Shown piece by piece: positions 11,640 to 20,456 of a stretch of DNA of 64,000 nt. The first letter of the stretch is position 1, and each line of letters begins with the position of its first letter. Source of the DNA: Streptosporangiales bacterium. GTDB lineage: Bacteria; Actinomycetota; Actinomycetes; Streptosporangiales; WHST01. Under the pieces are notes generated by a model. The model was not told where the DNA came from and searched no databases. It saw nothing but the letters and a program-made list of their open reading frames with translations. The stretch covers positions 124,001 to 188,000 of the forward strand of contig WHTA01000002.1 in the NCBI GenBank assembly GCA_009379825.1, in the 5' to 3' direction. A program made the translations under genes and the position numbers.

Positions 11640-12869
11640 TCAGCTGGACAGGGCGCCGGCGAGGTTGGTGGCGAGCAGGGAGATCTGCCACTCCCTGACG
11701 CCTTCCGCGCGGAGCAGGGCGGCGACCGCGTCGCTGGTGGGTCGTGCGGGCGGTGCCCAGGCCAGCTGGCGTACGGCGGTCGGCGGGGCCAGGTTCTCCT
11801 GCGGCAGGTTGTGCTGCTCCGCGAGCTCGGTCACGACGGCGCGTACGGCGGCGAGGCGGGCCGCGGCTTCCGGCTGCTTGCTGCCCCAGCGCTTGGTCGC
11901 CGGCGGCTCGGTCGACCGGGCGCGGCGGCGGGGGAGGTCGGCGTCCGGCAGCTCGAGCGCCGAGGTGACGGCGTCGAGCCACCGCGGGGTGGACGCGGAC
12001 GTCCGCTTGCTTGAGACGCCAGGCACCTTGCGGAGCTCGTCCAGCGTGGTGGGCTTGGCCTGCGCCACCGCGACGATCGCCGCGTCGGCGAGGACGCGGC
12101 CGGGTGCCAGGTCGCGCTGCTTGGCCAGCTCCTCGCGCGCCGACCAGAGCGCGCGGACGATGGCCAGGCCGCGCAGCTCGGTCATCTTGTGGATGCCCGA
12201 GGTACGCCGCCACTCCTCGGCGCGGCGCGGCCGGGTCGGCGCGGTGCGGATCGCGTCGAACTCCTCCCGCGCCCAGTCGAGCTTGCCGGCCTCGGCGAGC
12301 TCGGCCTCCAGGTGGTTGCGCAGCTCGATCAGCAGCTCGACGTCGAGTGCCGCGTAGGCGAGCCAGTCGCGGGGCAGCGGCCGGGTGGACCAGTCGGCCG
12401 CGGCGTGCCCCTTCTCCAGCGAGTAGCCGAGCAGCGTCTCGACCAGGGTGCCGAGCGCCACCCGCGGGTAGCCGAGCAGCCGGCCGGCCAGCTCGGTGTC
12501 GAACAGCCGGGGTGGCAGCAGGCTGAGCTCGGCCATGCACGGCAGGTCCTGGTTGGCGGCGTGCAGCACCCACTCGTCGTCCGCGAACGCGTCGCGTACC
12601 ACCGTCAGGTCGGGCACGGCGGTCGGGTCGATCAAGAGTGTGCCGGCGTCCGGCCGCCGCAGCTGGATCAGGTACGCACGCTGGCTGTACCTGTAGCCGG
12701 AGGCCCGTTCGGCGTCGAACGCGACGGGACCGGACGAACGGGCATAGCGGTCGACCGCCGCGCGCAGGTCGGTGGGCCGGTCGATGACTGGCGGGATTCC
12801 GTCGCGAGGCTCGACTAGGCGCACCGTGTCCGCTGCGGCGGCAACGTCATCCGGTGCCACCTTGGCCAT
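11640..12869 (-). CDS. rnd: Ribonuclease D-family 3'-5' exonuclease with HRDC domain
   Basis: A 409-residue DEDDy exoribonuclease, expected to trim 3' ends of structured RNAs. Exonuclease motifs: FDAERASGYRYSQRAYLIQL (first D and E), HAANQDLPCM, and DWLAYAALDVELLIEL with the tyrosine and last aspartate. Two HRDC-like helical regions follow (about residues 220-290 and 320-400). The ATG at 12869 has GGAG upstream (GGTGGAGACC); a longer in-frame extension upstream lacks similarity and overlaps the neighbour. It is divergent from the amidotransferase gene. Confidence 0.9.
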   Translation of the reverse strand: MAKVAPDDVAAAADTVRLVEPRDGIPPVIDRPTDLRAAVDRYARSSGPVAFDAERASGYRYSQRAYLIQLRRPDAGTLLIDPTAVPDLTVVRDAFADDEWVLHAANQDLPCMAELSLLPPRLFDTELAGRLLGYPRVALGTLVETLLGYSLEKGHAAADWSTRPLPRDWLAYAALDVELLIELRNHLEAELAEAGKLDWAREEFDAIRTAPTRPRRAEEWRRTSGIHKMTELRGLAIVRALWSAREELAKQRDLAPGRVLADAAIVAVAQAKPTTLDELRKVPGVSSKRTSASTPRWLDAVTSALELPDADLPRRRARSTEPPATKRWGSKQPEAAARLAAVRAVVTELAEQHNLPQENLAPPTAVRQLAWAPPARPTSDAVAALLRAEGVREWQISLLATNLAGALSS

Positions 12870-12952
12870 GGTCTCCACCGTATGCCGCGGACCGCGGGTC
12901 TGCCGATATGGCGCGCCGTGCGGCGACACGGCGCGACGGTTAATGTGCAGGT

Positions 12953-13657
12953 GTGGCGACTGCATTGGTGATCGAGCACGAGAAGGACGCCGACCTGGCC
13001 TGGCTCGGCGAGTGGTTCGAGGACGCGGGGCTGACCGTCGAGGTGGTGCGGCCGTTCGCCGGCGAGACGGTGCCGGCCGAGGTGACGCACGACGCGCTCG
13101 TCGTGCTGGGCGGCTCGATGGGTGCGTACGACGACGTCAAGTACACGTGGCTGACCGACACGAAGGCGCTGCTGCGCGCGTACGTCGGGGCGGAGGTGCC
13201 GTGCCTGGGCGTCTGCCTGGGGCACCAGCTGCTCACCGTCGCGTGCGGCGGCGAGGTACAGCGCAACCCGGACGGCCGGCAGCGCGGTGCGCTGGCCGTC
13301 GGGTTCCAGCGCGAGGCGGCGGAGGACCCGCTGTTCGGCCCGCTCCCCACCGGGACGCATGCGGTGCAGTGGAACGGTGACGTGGTCACGGCCTTGCCGC
13401 CGGGCGCAGTGCTGCTCGCGGAGAGCGCCGACGGGCACCCGCAGGCGGCGCGCGTGGGGCCGAAGGCCTGGAGCATCCAGTTCCACCCGGAGGCCGGCGC
13501 GGAGAAGGCCGAGGTGTGGGCGAAGCTGGAGTCCCGCGGCGCCGACCACGACGACGCCACCCGCGACGCGCTGGCCACCGTGAGGGAGCACGAGGACGAG
13601 ATGCGGCAGACCTGGTCGGCGTTCGCCGGCCGGTTCGCGACGCTGGCCGGGGCCTAG
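12953..13657 (+). CDS. Type 1 glutamine amidotransferase
   Basis: A 234-residue stand-alone class I glutamine amidotransferase. The nucleophile elbow is LGVCLGHQLL, the histidine-glutamate pair lies in SIQFHPEA, and the oxyanion strand is VVLGGSMGAYDD. No synthetase domain is attached and no obvious acceptor enzyme is adjacent, so the acceptor is unknown; related proteins are often annotated GMP-synthase-like amidotransferases. The GTG start at 12953 is the only reasonable one. The stop overlaps the convergent DUF3000 gene by four bases (CTAG). Confidence 0.85.
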   Translation: MATALVIEHEKDADLAWLGEWFEDAGLTVEVVRPFAGETVPAEVTHDALVVLGGSMGAYDDVKYTWLTDTKALLRAYVGAEVPCLGVCLGHQLLTVACGGEVQRNPDGRQRGALAVGFQREAAEDPLFGPLPTGTHAVQWNGDVVTALPPGAVLLAESADGHPQAARVGPKAWSIQFHPEAGAEKAEVWAKLESRGADHDDATRDALATVREHEDEMRQTWSAFAGRFATLAGA

Positions 13658-14223
13658 CGCGAGCGGTTCGGCAGGATCGCCACGTCCGGTGGCACCGGCG
13701 GTAGCCCGCCGGCCTGGCAGAGCACGTCGCTCCACGCGCTGAGGTGCGGCCCGAGGTCCTCGTCGTGCGGCGTCCAGGAAGCCCGGATCTCCACCTTCGC
13801 GGTCGGTTCCCTGTCCAGGCCGAACGACTCCTCGGCGAGCCTGGTGACTGTGCCGCTGGCCGCGCCGTACGTGGCGTTCCTGGCGTCCAGCGCGTCGATC
13901 AGCCAGCTCCAGCCGACGGCCGGCAGCAGCGGGTCGGCCGCCGCCTCCGGCTCGATGTCCGCCTGCACCAGCGACACCATCCGGATGGTGCCGGCCCAGG
14001 CGTCCGGGCCGTCCGGGTCGTGCAGCACGACCAGTCGTCCGGTGGCCAGGTCCTCGTCCGCGACGACGACGTCGGCGGTGAGTGCCATCGAGTACGGGGC
14101 CAGCTGCCGGGGTGCAGGCGCCTCGTCGAGCTGCACCTCGGGGCGCAGCGTGACGCTGCGCAGGCTGGCGATGGCGCGACGAAACTCCGGTGGTGTCCCG
14201 TCCGTGTCCCCGAACACGGTCAT
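13654..14223 (-). CDS. DUF3000 family protein
   Basis: Actinobacteria-specific conserved protein of 189 residues with no known activity. Recognisable family segments are PEFRRAIASLRSVTLRPEV, APYSMALTADVV, GRLVVLHDPDGPDAWAGT and EIRASWTPHDEDLGPHLSAW. The ATG at 14223 begins MTVFGDTDGTPPEF; the longer upstream reading frame is low-complexity and ignored. It is usually found next to hemE or RNase D genes in actinobacteria, as here, but what links them is unknown. Confidence 0.88.
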   Translation of the reverse strand: MTVFGDTDGTPPEFRRAIASLRSVTLRPEVQLDEAPAPRQLAPYSMALTADVVVADEDLATGRLVVLHDPDGPDAWAGTIRMVSLVQADIEPEAAADPLLPAVGWSWLIDALDARNATYGAASGTVTRLAEESFGLDREPTAKVEIRASWTPHDEDLGPHLSAWSDVLCQAGGLPPVPPDVAILPNRSR

Positions 14224-14279
14224 GTCAGCAGCGTAGGCCGAATCGACGGCTCCGCGCCCTCGCGGCGCGCCGAAACGGC

Positions 14280-14495
14280 TCACGCGACGCGACCCGCGGA
14301 CGTACGGGCACGACGGGCCGGCCGGTGCCGACGTCGGCGCTGCGGCCAAGGCGCCTGGCCACCGGCGAAGAGTGCGGTACCGCAGAGGGTGCACGCGAGG
14401 TCTAGACACTCTTCGTGACCGTCTGAACACGGTGGCTGCTCGAATGCGACGACCGCCGCACAGGACGGACAGAAGAACTCTGGTTGGCTCGTCAT
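14280..14495 (-). CDS. Small zinc-ribbon-like protein
   Basis: A 71-residue protein whose first half, [16 protein letters not shown] then [14 protein letters not shown], gives two CxxC pairs suited to bind one zinc ion. The second half is basic and low in complexity and may be disordered or may be non-conserved tail. The ATG at 14495 has a purine-rich AGAGAG about 10 bases upstream. Similar short proteins occur beside DUF3000 and hemE in other actinobacteria, from memory of that neighbourhood, which supports it as a real gene. Confidence 0.6.
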   Translation of the reverse strand: MTSQPEFFCPSCAAVVAFEQPPCSDGHEECLDLACTLCGTALFAGGQAPWPQRRRRHRPARRARTSAGRVA

Positions 14496-14665
14496 CGGTC
14501 AGCTCTCTTGTTGTCGTGCCTGGGCCCATGGGTCGGTGTTGCCGGGCCCGTACGGCCGGCGGCACCGTGAGCTTCGTCGCTTCGACGGTGGCACGGCGGT
14601 GGAGGGAAACCCGGGAGGCGGCCCCGGCGTGTCGCGAGCATGCCGAGGTGTGTCACGATCCGGCA

Positions 14666-15700
14666 GTGAGCGATCTGCTGGCCGATTCCCCGTTCCTGCG
14701 CGCCTGTCGGGCCCAGCAGGTGCCCCACACTCCCGTCTGGTTCATGCGGCAGGCCGGACGTGCGCTGCCGGAGTACCGGCGGGCCAGGGAGGGCGTGCCG
14801 ATGCTTACCGCCTGCCGGCGTCCCGAGCTGGTCACCGAGCTCACCATGCAGCCGGTGCGCCGCTACGGGGTGGACGCGGCGGTGCTGTTCAGCGACATCG
14901 TGGTGCCGTTGCACGCTGCGGGGATGGACGTCGAGCTGCGGCCGGGCGTGGGCCCGGTGGTGGGGACGCCGATCCGGTCGGCGGCCGACGTGGCCGCGCT
15001 ACCCGAGCTCACGCCGGCGGACCTCGAGTTCGTCGCGGACGCCGTGCGCGGCCCGCTGACCGAGCTGCGCGGCGTGCCGTTGGTCGGGTTCGCCGGGGCG
15101 CCGTTCACGCTGGCGTCGTACCTCGTCGAGGGTGGCCCGTCGCGGCACTTCGAACGCACCCGCGCGCTGATGTACGCGGAGCCGGACACCTGGCACGCCC
15201 TGCTCGGCAGGATCGCGGCGCTCACCCGGACGTTCCTCCAGGTGCAGGTGGACGCGGGCGTGGCTGCGGTGCAGCTGTTCGACTCCTGGGCCGGGGTGCT
15301 CGGCGTGGAGGACTACCGGAGCTACGTGCTGCCGCACACCAGGTCGGTGTTCGACGGGCTGCCCGCGGACCTGCCGCGGGTGCACTTCGGCGTCGGGACG
15401 GGGGAGCTGCTCGGCCCGATGGTCGAGGCGGGCGCGACGGTGCTCGGTGTCGACTGGCGGGTGCCGCTGGACGAGGCGGCCAAGCGGGTCGGCGCTGGCG
15501 TCGTGCTGCAGGGCAACCTGGACCCGGCGGTGTGCCTCGGCCCCTGGGACCTGGTCGCCGATCGCGCCAAGGACGTCCTGGCCAGGGGACGCGCCGCCGC
15601 CGGGCACGTGTTCAACCTCGGCCACGGCGTGCTGCCGTCGACCGACCCGGACACCCTCACCCGCCTGGTCGACCTGGTACACACCGAGACGGCGAGCTAG
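14666..15700 (+). CDS. hemE: Uroporphyrinogen III decarboxylase
   Basis: Removes four carboxyl groups from uroporphyrinogen III to give coproporphyrinogen III. The 344-residue protein shows the N-terminal signature [14 protein letters not shown], the substrate-binding [30 protein letters not shown] and the C-terminal [14 protein letters not shown]. The GTG at 14666 starts [15 protein letters not shown]; no strong ribosome binding site is visible. It joins hemG and hemQ further on to make most of the late haem pathway. The last 31 bases of the gene are copied again 289 bp downstream (15959-15989). Confidence 0.95.
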   Translation: MSDLLADSPFLRACRAQQVPHTPVWFMRQAGRALPEYRRAREGVPMLTACRRPELVTELTMQPVRRYGVDAAVLFSDIVVPLHAAGMDVELRPGVGPVVGTPIRSAADVAALPELTPADLEFVADAVRGPLTELRGVPLVGFAGAPFTLASYLVEGGPSRHFERTRALMYAEPDTWHALLGRIAALTRTFLQVQVDAGVAAVQLFDSWAGVLGVEDYRSYVLPHTRSVFDGLPADLPRVHFGVGTGELLGPMVEAGATVLGVDWRVPLDEAAKRVGAGVVLQGNLDPAVCLGPWDLVADRAKDVLARGRAAAGHVFNLGHGVLPSTDPDTLTRLVDLVHTETAS

Positions 15701-16008
15701 GTGCCATAGGCGTCCAGGGTGTCCAGTCGCCGAGACAGCGGGCTAGGCGTCCGCTGCGTCCAGGGCGCCGGCACGTAGGGCGTCGGCGAGACGGCCGGCT
15801 AGGCGTCCGCTACGTCCAGGGCGTCGGCGAGCAGCTCAGGTCGGCCTGGTGCATGCCGAGTCGGCTCCCTAGGCGTCCGCTACGTCCAGGGCGTCGGCGA
15901 GCAGCTTCTGGTCAGCGTGGTGCATGCCGAGTCGGCGGGTTAGGCGTCGGCGAGCAGCCGACCTGGTACACACCGAGACGGCGAGCTAGGTGCCATAGGC
16001 GTCCAGGG
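15670..16008. repeat. 289-bp duplication with degenerate internal repeats between convergent gene ends
   Basis: A 50-bp exact direct repeat (15670-15719 and 15959-16008) spans the hemE stop codon and the end of the convergent aminotransferase. Between the copies are degenerate units, each opening with ctaggcgtcc or a variant: 15743, 15799, 15869 and 15940. Units at 15799 and 15869 are 70 bases apart and near identical (shared ctaggcgtccgctacgtcca, gcatgccgagtcgg). All resemble the aminotransferase 3' coding end at 15986-16060, so they appear to be decayed copies of it. No intact gene lies between 15701 and 15985. Confidence 0.93.
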
Positions 16009-17239
16009 CGCCGGTGACGGCGTCGGCGAGTAGCTTCAGGTCGGTGGTCTGCGTGACCAGCGACGGCGAGACCTGGATGGCTCCGCCGGCCAGTGCGCGG
16101 GTGAGCACGCCGCGTTCGCGTAGGCCGCCGATCACCTGGTCGGGCAGCCCCGGCCGGTCGGCGAGTGCGCTCGCGGCGAGCTGCACCGCGGCGAGCACGC
16201 CGACCCCGGACCGCACCTCGTCGACGAGGGCGTGCTGCGCCAGCGGCTGCAGTGCAGTGGTGACCTCGCCCTCCAGCTCGCGGGCGTGCGGGATCAGCTG
16301 CTCCCGCTCTAGGATGTCGAGGTTGGCCAGCGCGACCGCGGCCGCCGTCGCGTGCCCGGAGTAGGTGTACCCGTGCCGCCAGATGGTGCCAGGTTCGGCG
16401 AAGAACGGCTCCGCGACGTTCGCGCCGATGAGCACGGCACCCATCGGCAGGTAGCCGGACGTCAACCCCTTCGCGCAGGTGAGCAGGTCGGGGTCGAGCC
16501 CGTACCTACCGCTGGCGAACCACTCGCCGAGCCGCCCGAACCCGCAGATCACCTCGTCCGCGACGAACAGGACGCCGGCGTCCCTGCAGGTCGCGCGGGC
16601 GGCGGTCAGGTACTCCGCGGACACCGGGTACACCCCGCCCGCGCCGACGACCGGTTCGCAGAAGAACGCCGCGACCCGGTCCGGCCCGACCCGCTCGATG
16701 GTGGCGGCCAGCTCCTCCGCCGAGTCGTAAGACACCTGCTCGACGTGCGGCAGCAGCTGCGGGTAACCGGCGCGGTTGTCCGGGATGCCGGCCAGACCGG
16801 TGCCGGCCGCGTGCATGCCGTGGTACGCACGCTGCCGCACGATGATCGTGTCGCGCTGCGGCTGGCCCCGCTCCGCCCAGTACCGCAGCGCGAGCTTCAC
16901 GGCGGTGTCGACGGAGTCGGAGCCGCCGCTGGTGAAGAAGACCTTCGCGCCGTCCATCGGGGCGAGCTCGACCAGCCGGTCGGCGAGGTCGAGCGTCGGC
17001 CGGGTCGCGTACGGCCCGAAGTTGGAGTACGCGCACAGCTTCCGCATCTGCTCCGCCGCGGCGTCGGCGAGCTCCGCCCTGCCATAGCCGACGTTGCAGT
17101 ACCACAGCCCACCGGCGGCATCGAAGTACTTGCGCCCGTCCTCGTCGTAGACGTACGCGCCGTCGCCCGCCGCGATGACGAGCTCGCCGCCCGCGCTGAC
17201 CTGTGCCATGTCGGCGAATGGATGCCAGTAGTTGGCCAT
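15986..17239 (-). CDS. Class III PLP-dependent aminotransferase
   Basis: A 417-residue omega-aminotransferase. The PLP lysine is in LLTCAKGLTSGYLPMGA; the cofactor aspartate is in LFVADEVICGFGR; the glycine-rich phosphate site is FFTSGGSDSVDTAVKLAL; and the N-terminal YWHPFADM resembles beta-alanine/pyruvate and diamine transaminases. The amine donor cannot be fixed from sequence. ATG at 17239 was chosen, with AAGGG upstream; GTG at 17257 is possible. Its last codons lie at the edge of the duplication described for 15670-16008 but its own frame is intact. Confidence 0.88.
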   Translation of the reverse strand: MANYWHPFADMAQVSAGGELVIAAGDGAYVYDEDGRKYFDAAGGLWYCNVGYGRAELADAAAEQMRKLCAYSNFGPYATRPTLDLADRLVELAPMDGAKVFFTSGGSDSVDTAVKLALRYWAERGQPQRDTIIVRQRAYHGMHAAGTGLAGIPDNRAGYPQLLPHVEQVSYDSAEELAATIERVGPDRVAAFFCEPVVGAGGVYPVSAEYLTAARATCRDAGVLFVADEVICGFGRLGEWFASGRYGLDPDLLTCAKGLTSGYLPMGAVLIGANVAEPFFAEPGTIWRHGYTYSGHATAAAVALANLDILEREQLIPHARELEGEVTTALQPLAQHALVDEVRSGVGVLAAVQLAASALADRPGLPDQVIGGLRERGVLTRALAGGAIQVSPSLVTQTTDLKLLADAVTGALDAYGT

Positions 17240-17313
17240 GGGAACACTGCCCTTCACCCGTACGGACGCTCACGATGCAATCAAGCCGGGCGCCCGGTGG
17301 CAAGTGGCGGGCG

Positions 17314-18210
17314 TCACACCGAAGGTTCGGCCTTGGCCTGTCGCCGGCTGCGGGTGCTGCGGTGCCGGCGCCAGAACAGCCAGCCGGCGAGCCCCAACGG
17401 GCCGGCGATCAGCAGGAACGGCAGGACGGCGCCGAACACCGTGGCGACACCGGTGAGGAAGGCGAGCAGCCCGTGCCAGCCGGCGCGCAGGCCGGCGAGG
17501 AACCCTGTCGCCTGCTCGTCCTGCTCGTCCCGCGGGCCGGTGAGCGTGACGGTGATGGTCGCGTAGTCGACCTGCTTGGCCAGCGCGCGCTGCCTGGCCT
17601 GCAGCGACTCCAGCTCCGCCTGGGTGGAGCCGATCTTCTCCTCGATGGCGAGCACGTCGTCGATGTCCGACGCGGTCTTCAGCAGGGTGCGCAGCCGCTT
17701 CAGCGACGCCTCAGCCGACTTGACGCGCTGGTCGACGTCCGCGACGGCCTCGGTGACGTTGTCGGTGTTCTGGGTGAGGGAGAGCCTGGTGCCGAGCTTG
17801 CCGAGCTGCTTCAGCACGGTGCGGTACTCGGCGCTCGGCACCTGGAACGTGGTGGTGGCCGTCGCGCCGTTCGACTCGCCGAGCTGCTGCTGGCTCTGCA
17901 CGTAGCCGCCGGCCTTCGTGACGAGCCGTTCGGCGGCCACGGACTCCTTGTCGGTGTCGTCGACACGCAAGCGCAGCGTCGCCGTGTACGTCAGCAGCTG
18001 GGCGCCGATGGTCTTCGCCGGCTCGTCGGTAGTCGTGGTGCCGGGCTTCGACGGTTGCGCTTTGCCTTCGGAACGGTCGGCGAGCCCGGAGTCGGCTTCC
18101 TCGGTCGAGGTCTCCTGCGCGCCACCGCACGAGACGAGAACCGCGAGTGCGAGCGGTATCGCGGCGATGGCGAGTCGGCGGCGGTGGATGGTCAGCAGGC
18201 GGGCTGTCAT
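17314..18210 (-). CDS. DUF4349 lipoprotein with C-terminal membrane anchor
   Basis: A 298-residue cell-envelope protein. It opens with a lipoprotein signal (AIPLALAVLVSCGG, the lipobox cysteine about residue 28), followed by a low-complexity linker, then the DUF4349 domain: TYTATLRLRVDD, GGYVQSQQQLGES, VPSAEYRTVLKQLGKLG, and a long heptad-rich coiled coil around SAEASLKRLRTLLKTASD. A hydrophobic pair (LLAFLTGVATVFGAVLPFLL) and a basic tail end the protein. Function unknown; DUF4349 proteins are thought to be surface or regulatory coiled-coil proteins. The ATG has GGGGATC upstream. It is divergent from hemG. Confidence 0.85.
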   Translation of the reverse strand: MTARLLTIHRRRLAIAAIPLALAVLVSCGGAQETSTEEADSGLADRSEGKAQPSKPGTTTTDEPAKTIGAQLLTYTATLRLRVDDTDKESVAAERLVTKAGGYVQSQQQLGESNGATATTTFQVPSAEYRTVLKQLGKLGTRLSLTQNTDNVTEAVADVDQRVKSAEASLKRLRTLLKTASDIDDVLAIEEKIGSTQAELESLQARQRALAKQVDYATITVTLTGPRDEQDEQATGFLAGLRAGWHGLLAFLTGVATVFGAVLPFLLIAGPLGLAGWLFWRRHRSTRSRRQAKAEPSV

Positions 18211-18316
18211 ACGTGATCCCCTCGTTGGCGCGTTTTGCTGACTACACGCCTCGGGGAACGCGTACGGATGCCTGGGCTGAGGTTCCAATGCCGCAACGGT
18301 CTGAGAGCCTTTGCGC

Positions 18317-19720
18317 ATGCCAGGGAACCGTTCCGACCGCCCGCGCGTCGCGGTCGTCGGCGCCGGGGTGGCCGGCCTGACCGCCGCGTGGGAGCTGACC
18401 AACCGCGTGGGCGACCGGGTCGACGTGACGGTGTTCGAGGGTGCACCGCAACTGGGCGGCAAGCTGCGGGTGTCCGAGGTCGCGGGCATCCCCGTGGACG
18501 AGGGCGCGGAGTCGATGCTCGCGCGCCGGCCGGAGGGCGTCGAGCTGGTGCGGGCGCTCGGCGCGGCCGGCGACCTGGTCGAGCCGGCGACGACGAGCGC
18601 GTCGATCTGGGTGGGCGACGACCTGGTGCCCATGCCGAAGGGCCACGTGATGGGCATCCCCGCCGACGTCGACGCGGTGGCGGGCAGTGGGCTGTTCTCC
18701 GCGGACACCGTCGACCGGGTGGCGCAAGAGCCGCAGCTGCCCGGCAGACCGCTCACCGACGACGTGGCCGTCGGCGACTACGTGACGTCGCGGCTGGGCG
18801 CCGAGGTGGTGGACCGGCTCGTCGAGCCGCTGCTCGCCGGCGTGTACGCCGGCCGGGCGGACGCGCTCTCGCTGCCGGCGACGCTGCCGCAGCTGGCACC
18901 GCTGCTGCGTACCGACGGTTCGCTGGTGGCCGCGGCCAGGCGGGTGGTGGCGCAGGCGCCGTCGGCCACCGGCCCGGGGTTCGTCAGCCTGCGCGGTGGC
19001 ATGGGCCGGTTGCCGCAGCTGCTCGCCGAGCGGTCGGGTGCGCGGATCCGTACCTCGGCCATGGTGCGGGAGCTGTGCGAGAGCACCGACGGTTGGTGGC
19101 TGACCGTCGGGCCGGCGCGCGAACCCGAGCAGGTGCGGGCGGACGCCGTGGTGCTCGCCGTGCCTGCGCGCCCGGCGTCCCGGCTGCTCGCCCAGATCGC
19201 CCCGGCCGCGGCGACCGAGCTGGGCGCCGTCGAGTACGCGAGCATGGCGCTCGTCACGCTGGTGTACCCGGCGTCGGCCGTGCCAGGCAGGCTGGGCAGC
19301 GGGTTCCTGGTGCCGGCGTCGGCCGGCCGGACGATCAAGGCGGCCACCGCCATGTCGCAGAAGTGGCCGCAGGTGGCCGCCGACGGCCTCGCCGTGGTGC
19401 GCTGCTCGGTCGGCAGGTACGGCGAGGAGCGCACCCTGCAGGTCGCGGACGGGACGCTCGTACAGCAGGCGGTCACCGACCTCGCCGCGGCCGGGATCGC
19501 CGAGCCGCCGGTCGCCAGCCGGGTGACCCGGTGGGGCGGCGCGCTGCCGCAGTACGTAGTCGGGCACCTGGCGAGGGTGGAGAAGGCGCTTGCGGCGGTG
19601 GCCGAGCACGACCGGCTCGCGGTGTGCGGTGCGGCGTACGGCGGTGTCGGCGTGCCCGCGTGCGTCGCGAGCGGCCGAGCGGCCGCGGACCGGGTGCTCG
19701 GTGCGCTCGGCCACGCGTGA
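18317..19720 (+). CDS. hemG: Protoporphyrinogen/coproporphyrinogen oxidase, FAD-dependent
   Basis: Oxidises the porphyrinogen ring system with FAD and oxygen. The 467-residue protein has the dinucleotide-binding [17 protein letters not shown], the second FAD strand [15 protein letters not shown], and the C-terminal FAD motif [18 protein letters not shown]. In actinobacteria this enzyme with HemQ works through coproporphyrin III (HemY/CgoX type), and hemQ follows 10 bases downstream. ATG at 18317 was taken; TTG at 18311 is possible. GAGAG lies about 11 bases upstream. Confidence 0.92.
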   Translation: MPGNRSDRPRVAVVGAGVAGLTAAWELTNRVGDRVDVTVFEGAPQLGGKLRVSEVAGIPVDEGAESMLARRPEGVELVRALGAAGDLVEPATTSASIWVGDDLVPMPKGHVMGIPADVDAVAGSGLFSADTVDRVAQEPQLPGRPLTDDVAVGDYVTSRLGAEVVDRLVEPLLAGVYAGRADALSLPATLPQLAPLLRTDGSLVAAARRVVAQAPSATGPGFVSLRGGMGRLPQLLAERSGARIRTSAMVRELCESTDGWWLTVGPAREPEQVRADAVVLAVPARPASRLLAQIAPAAATELGAVEYASMALVTLVYPASAVPGRLGSGFLVPASAGRTIKAATAMSQKWPQVAADGLAVVRCSVGRYGEERTLQVADGTLVQQAVTDLAAAGIAEPPVASRVTRWGGALPQYVVGHLARVEKALAAVAEHDRLAVCGAAYGGVGVPACVASGRAAADRVLGALGHA

Positions 19721-19730
19721 CAATGGCAGC

Positions 19731-20456
19731 GTGACAGTAGACGGCAAGCAGGCGCGCGAGCTCAACGAGGTCGTGCGGTACACCATGTGGTCGGTCTTCC
19801 GTGCCACCACACCGATCGATCTCGACGGCCGCGGCGACCGGCAGACGGACGTCGACAGGCAACGCGTCGCGACCGAGGTCGAGCAGCTGTTGGCCAAGCT
19901 CGACACCGAGGGCGTGACGACCAGGGGCAGCTACGACGTCAGCGGCTTCCGGGCCGACGCCGACCTGATGTTCTGGTGGGTGGCCGACTCGCCCGAGCTG
20001 CTGCAGGACGCATACGCGCGATTCAGGCGCACCCAGCTCGGCCGCTGCTGCGAGCCGGTGTTCTCCGCGATGGCGCTGCACCGGCCGGCGGAGTTCAACA
20101 AGAGTCACATCCCCGCGTTCCTCGCGGGCGAGGAGCCGCGGACGTACGTCTGCGTGTACCCGTTCGTCCGGTCGCTCGAGTGGTACCTGCTCGACGGGAA
20201 GGAGCGGCGCACCATGCTCGCCGAGCACGGCAAGATGGCGCGCGACTACCCGGAGGTGCGCTCGAACACCGTCGCGTCGTTCGCCCTCGGCGACTACGAG
20301 TGGATGCTTGCCTTCGAGGCGGACGAGCTGTACAGCCTCACCGACCTGATGCGGCACCTGCGCGGTTCGGAGGCGCGGCGCCACACCAGGCTCGAGGTGC
20401 CGTTCTACACCGGCACCAGGCGGCCGGTCGCGGAGATCGTCAACGCCCTGCCGTGA
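19731..20456 (+). CDS. hemQ: Coproheme decarboxylase HemQ (chlorite-dismutase-like)
   Basis: Converts iron-coproporphyrin III to haem b by peroxide-driven decarboxylation, the last step of the route used by Gram-positive bacteria. The 241-residue protein contains [47 protein letters not shown], the conserved [18 protein letters not shown] and EVPFYTG. The GTG start at 19731 reads [17 protein letters not shown]. No Shine-Dalgarno is visible, so translation may depend on coupling with hemG. The last 17 bases overlap the convergent nuclease gene. Confidence 0.94.
   Translation: MTVDGKQARELNEVVRYTMWSVFRATTPIDLDGRGDRQTDVDRQRVATEVEQLLAKLDTEGVTTRGSYDVSGFRADADLMFWWVADSPELLQDAYARFRRTQLGRCCEPVFSAMALHRPAEFNKSHIPAFLAGEEPRTYVCVYPFVRSLEWYLLDGKERRTMLAEHGKMARDYPEVRSNTVASFALGDYEWMLAFEADELYSLTDLMRHLRGSEARRHTRLEVPFYTGTRRPVAEIVNALP

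Noticed and set aside
15697-15985. CRISPR-like array between hemE and the aminotransferase
   Set aside because: Units are unequal in length, degenerate, and derive from the neighbouring gene end; no unique spacers and no cas genes.
18211-18316. Riboswitch or RNA gene between the DUF4349 gene and hemG
   Set aside because: Just over 100 bases, no conserved fold; ordinary divergent promoter space.
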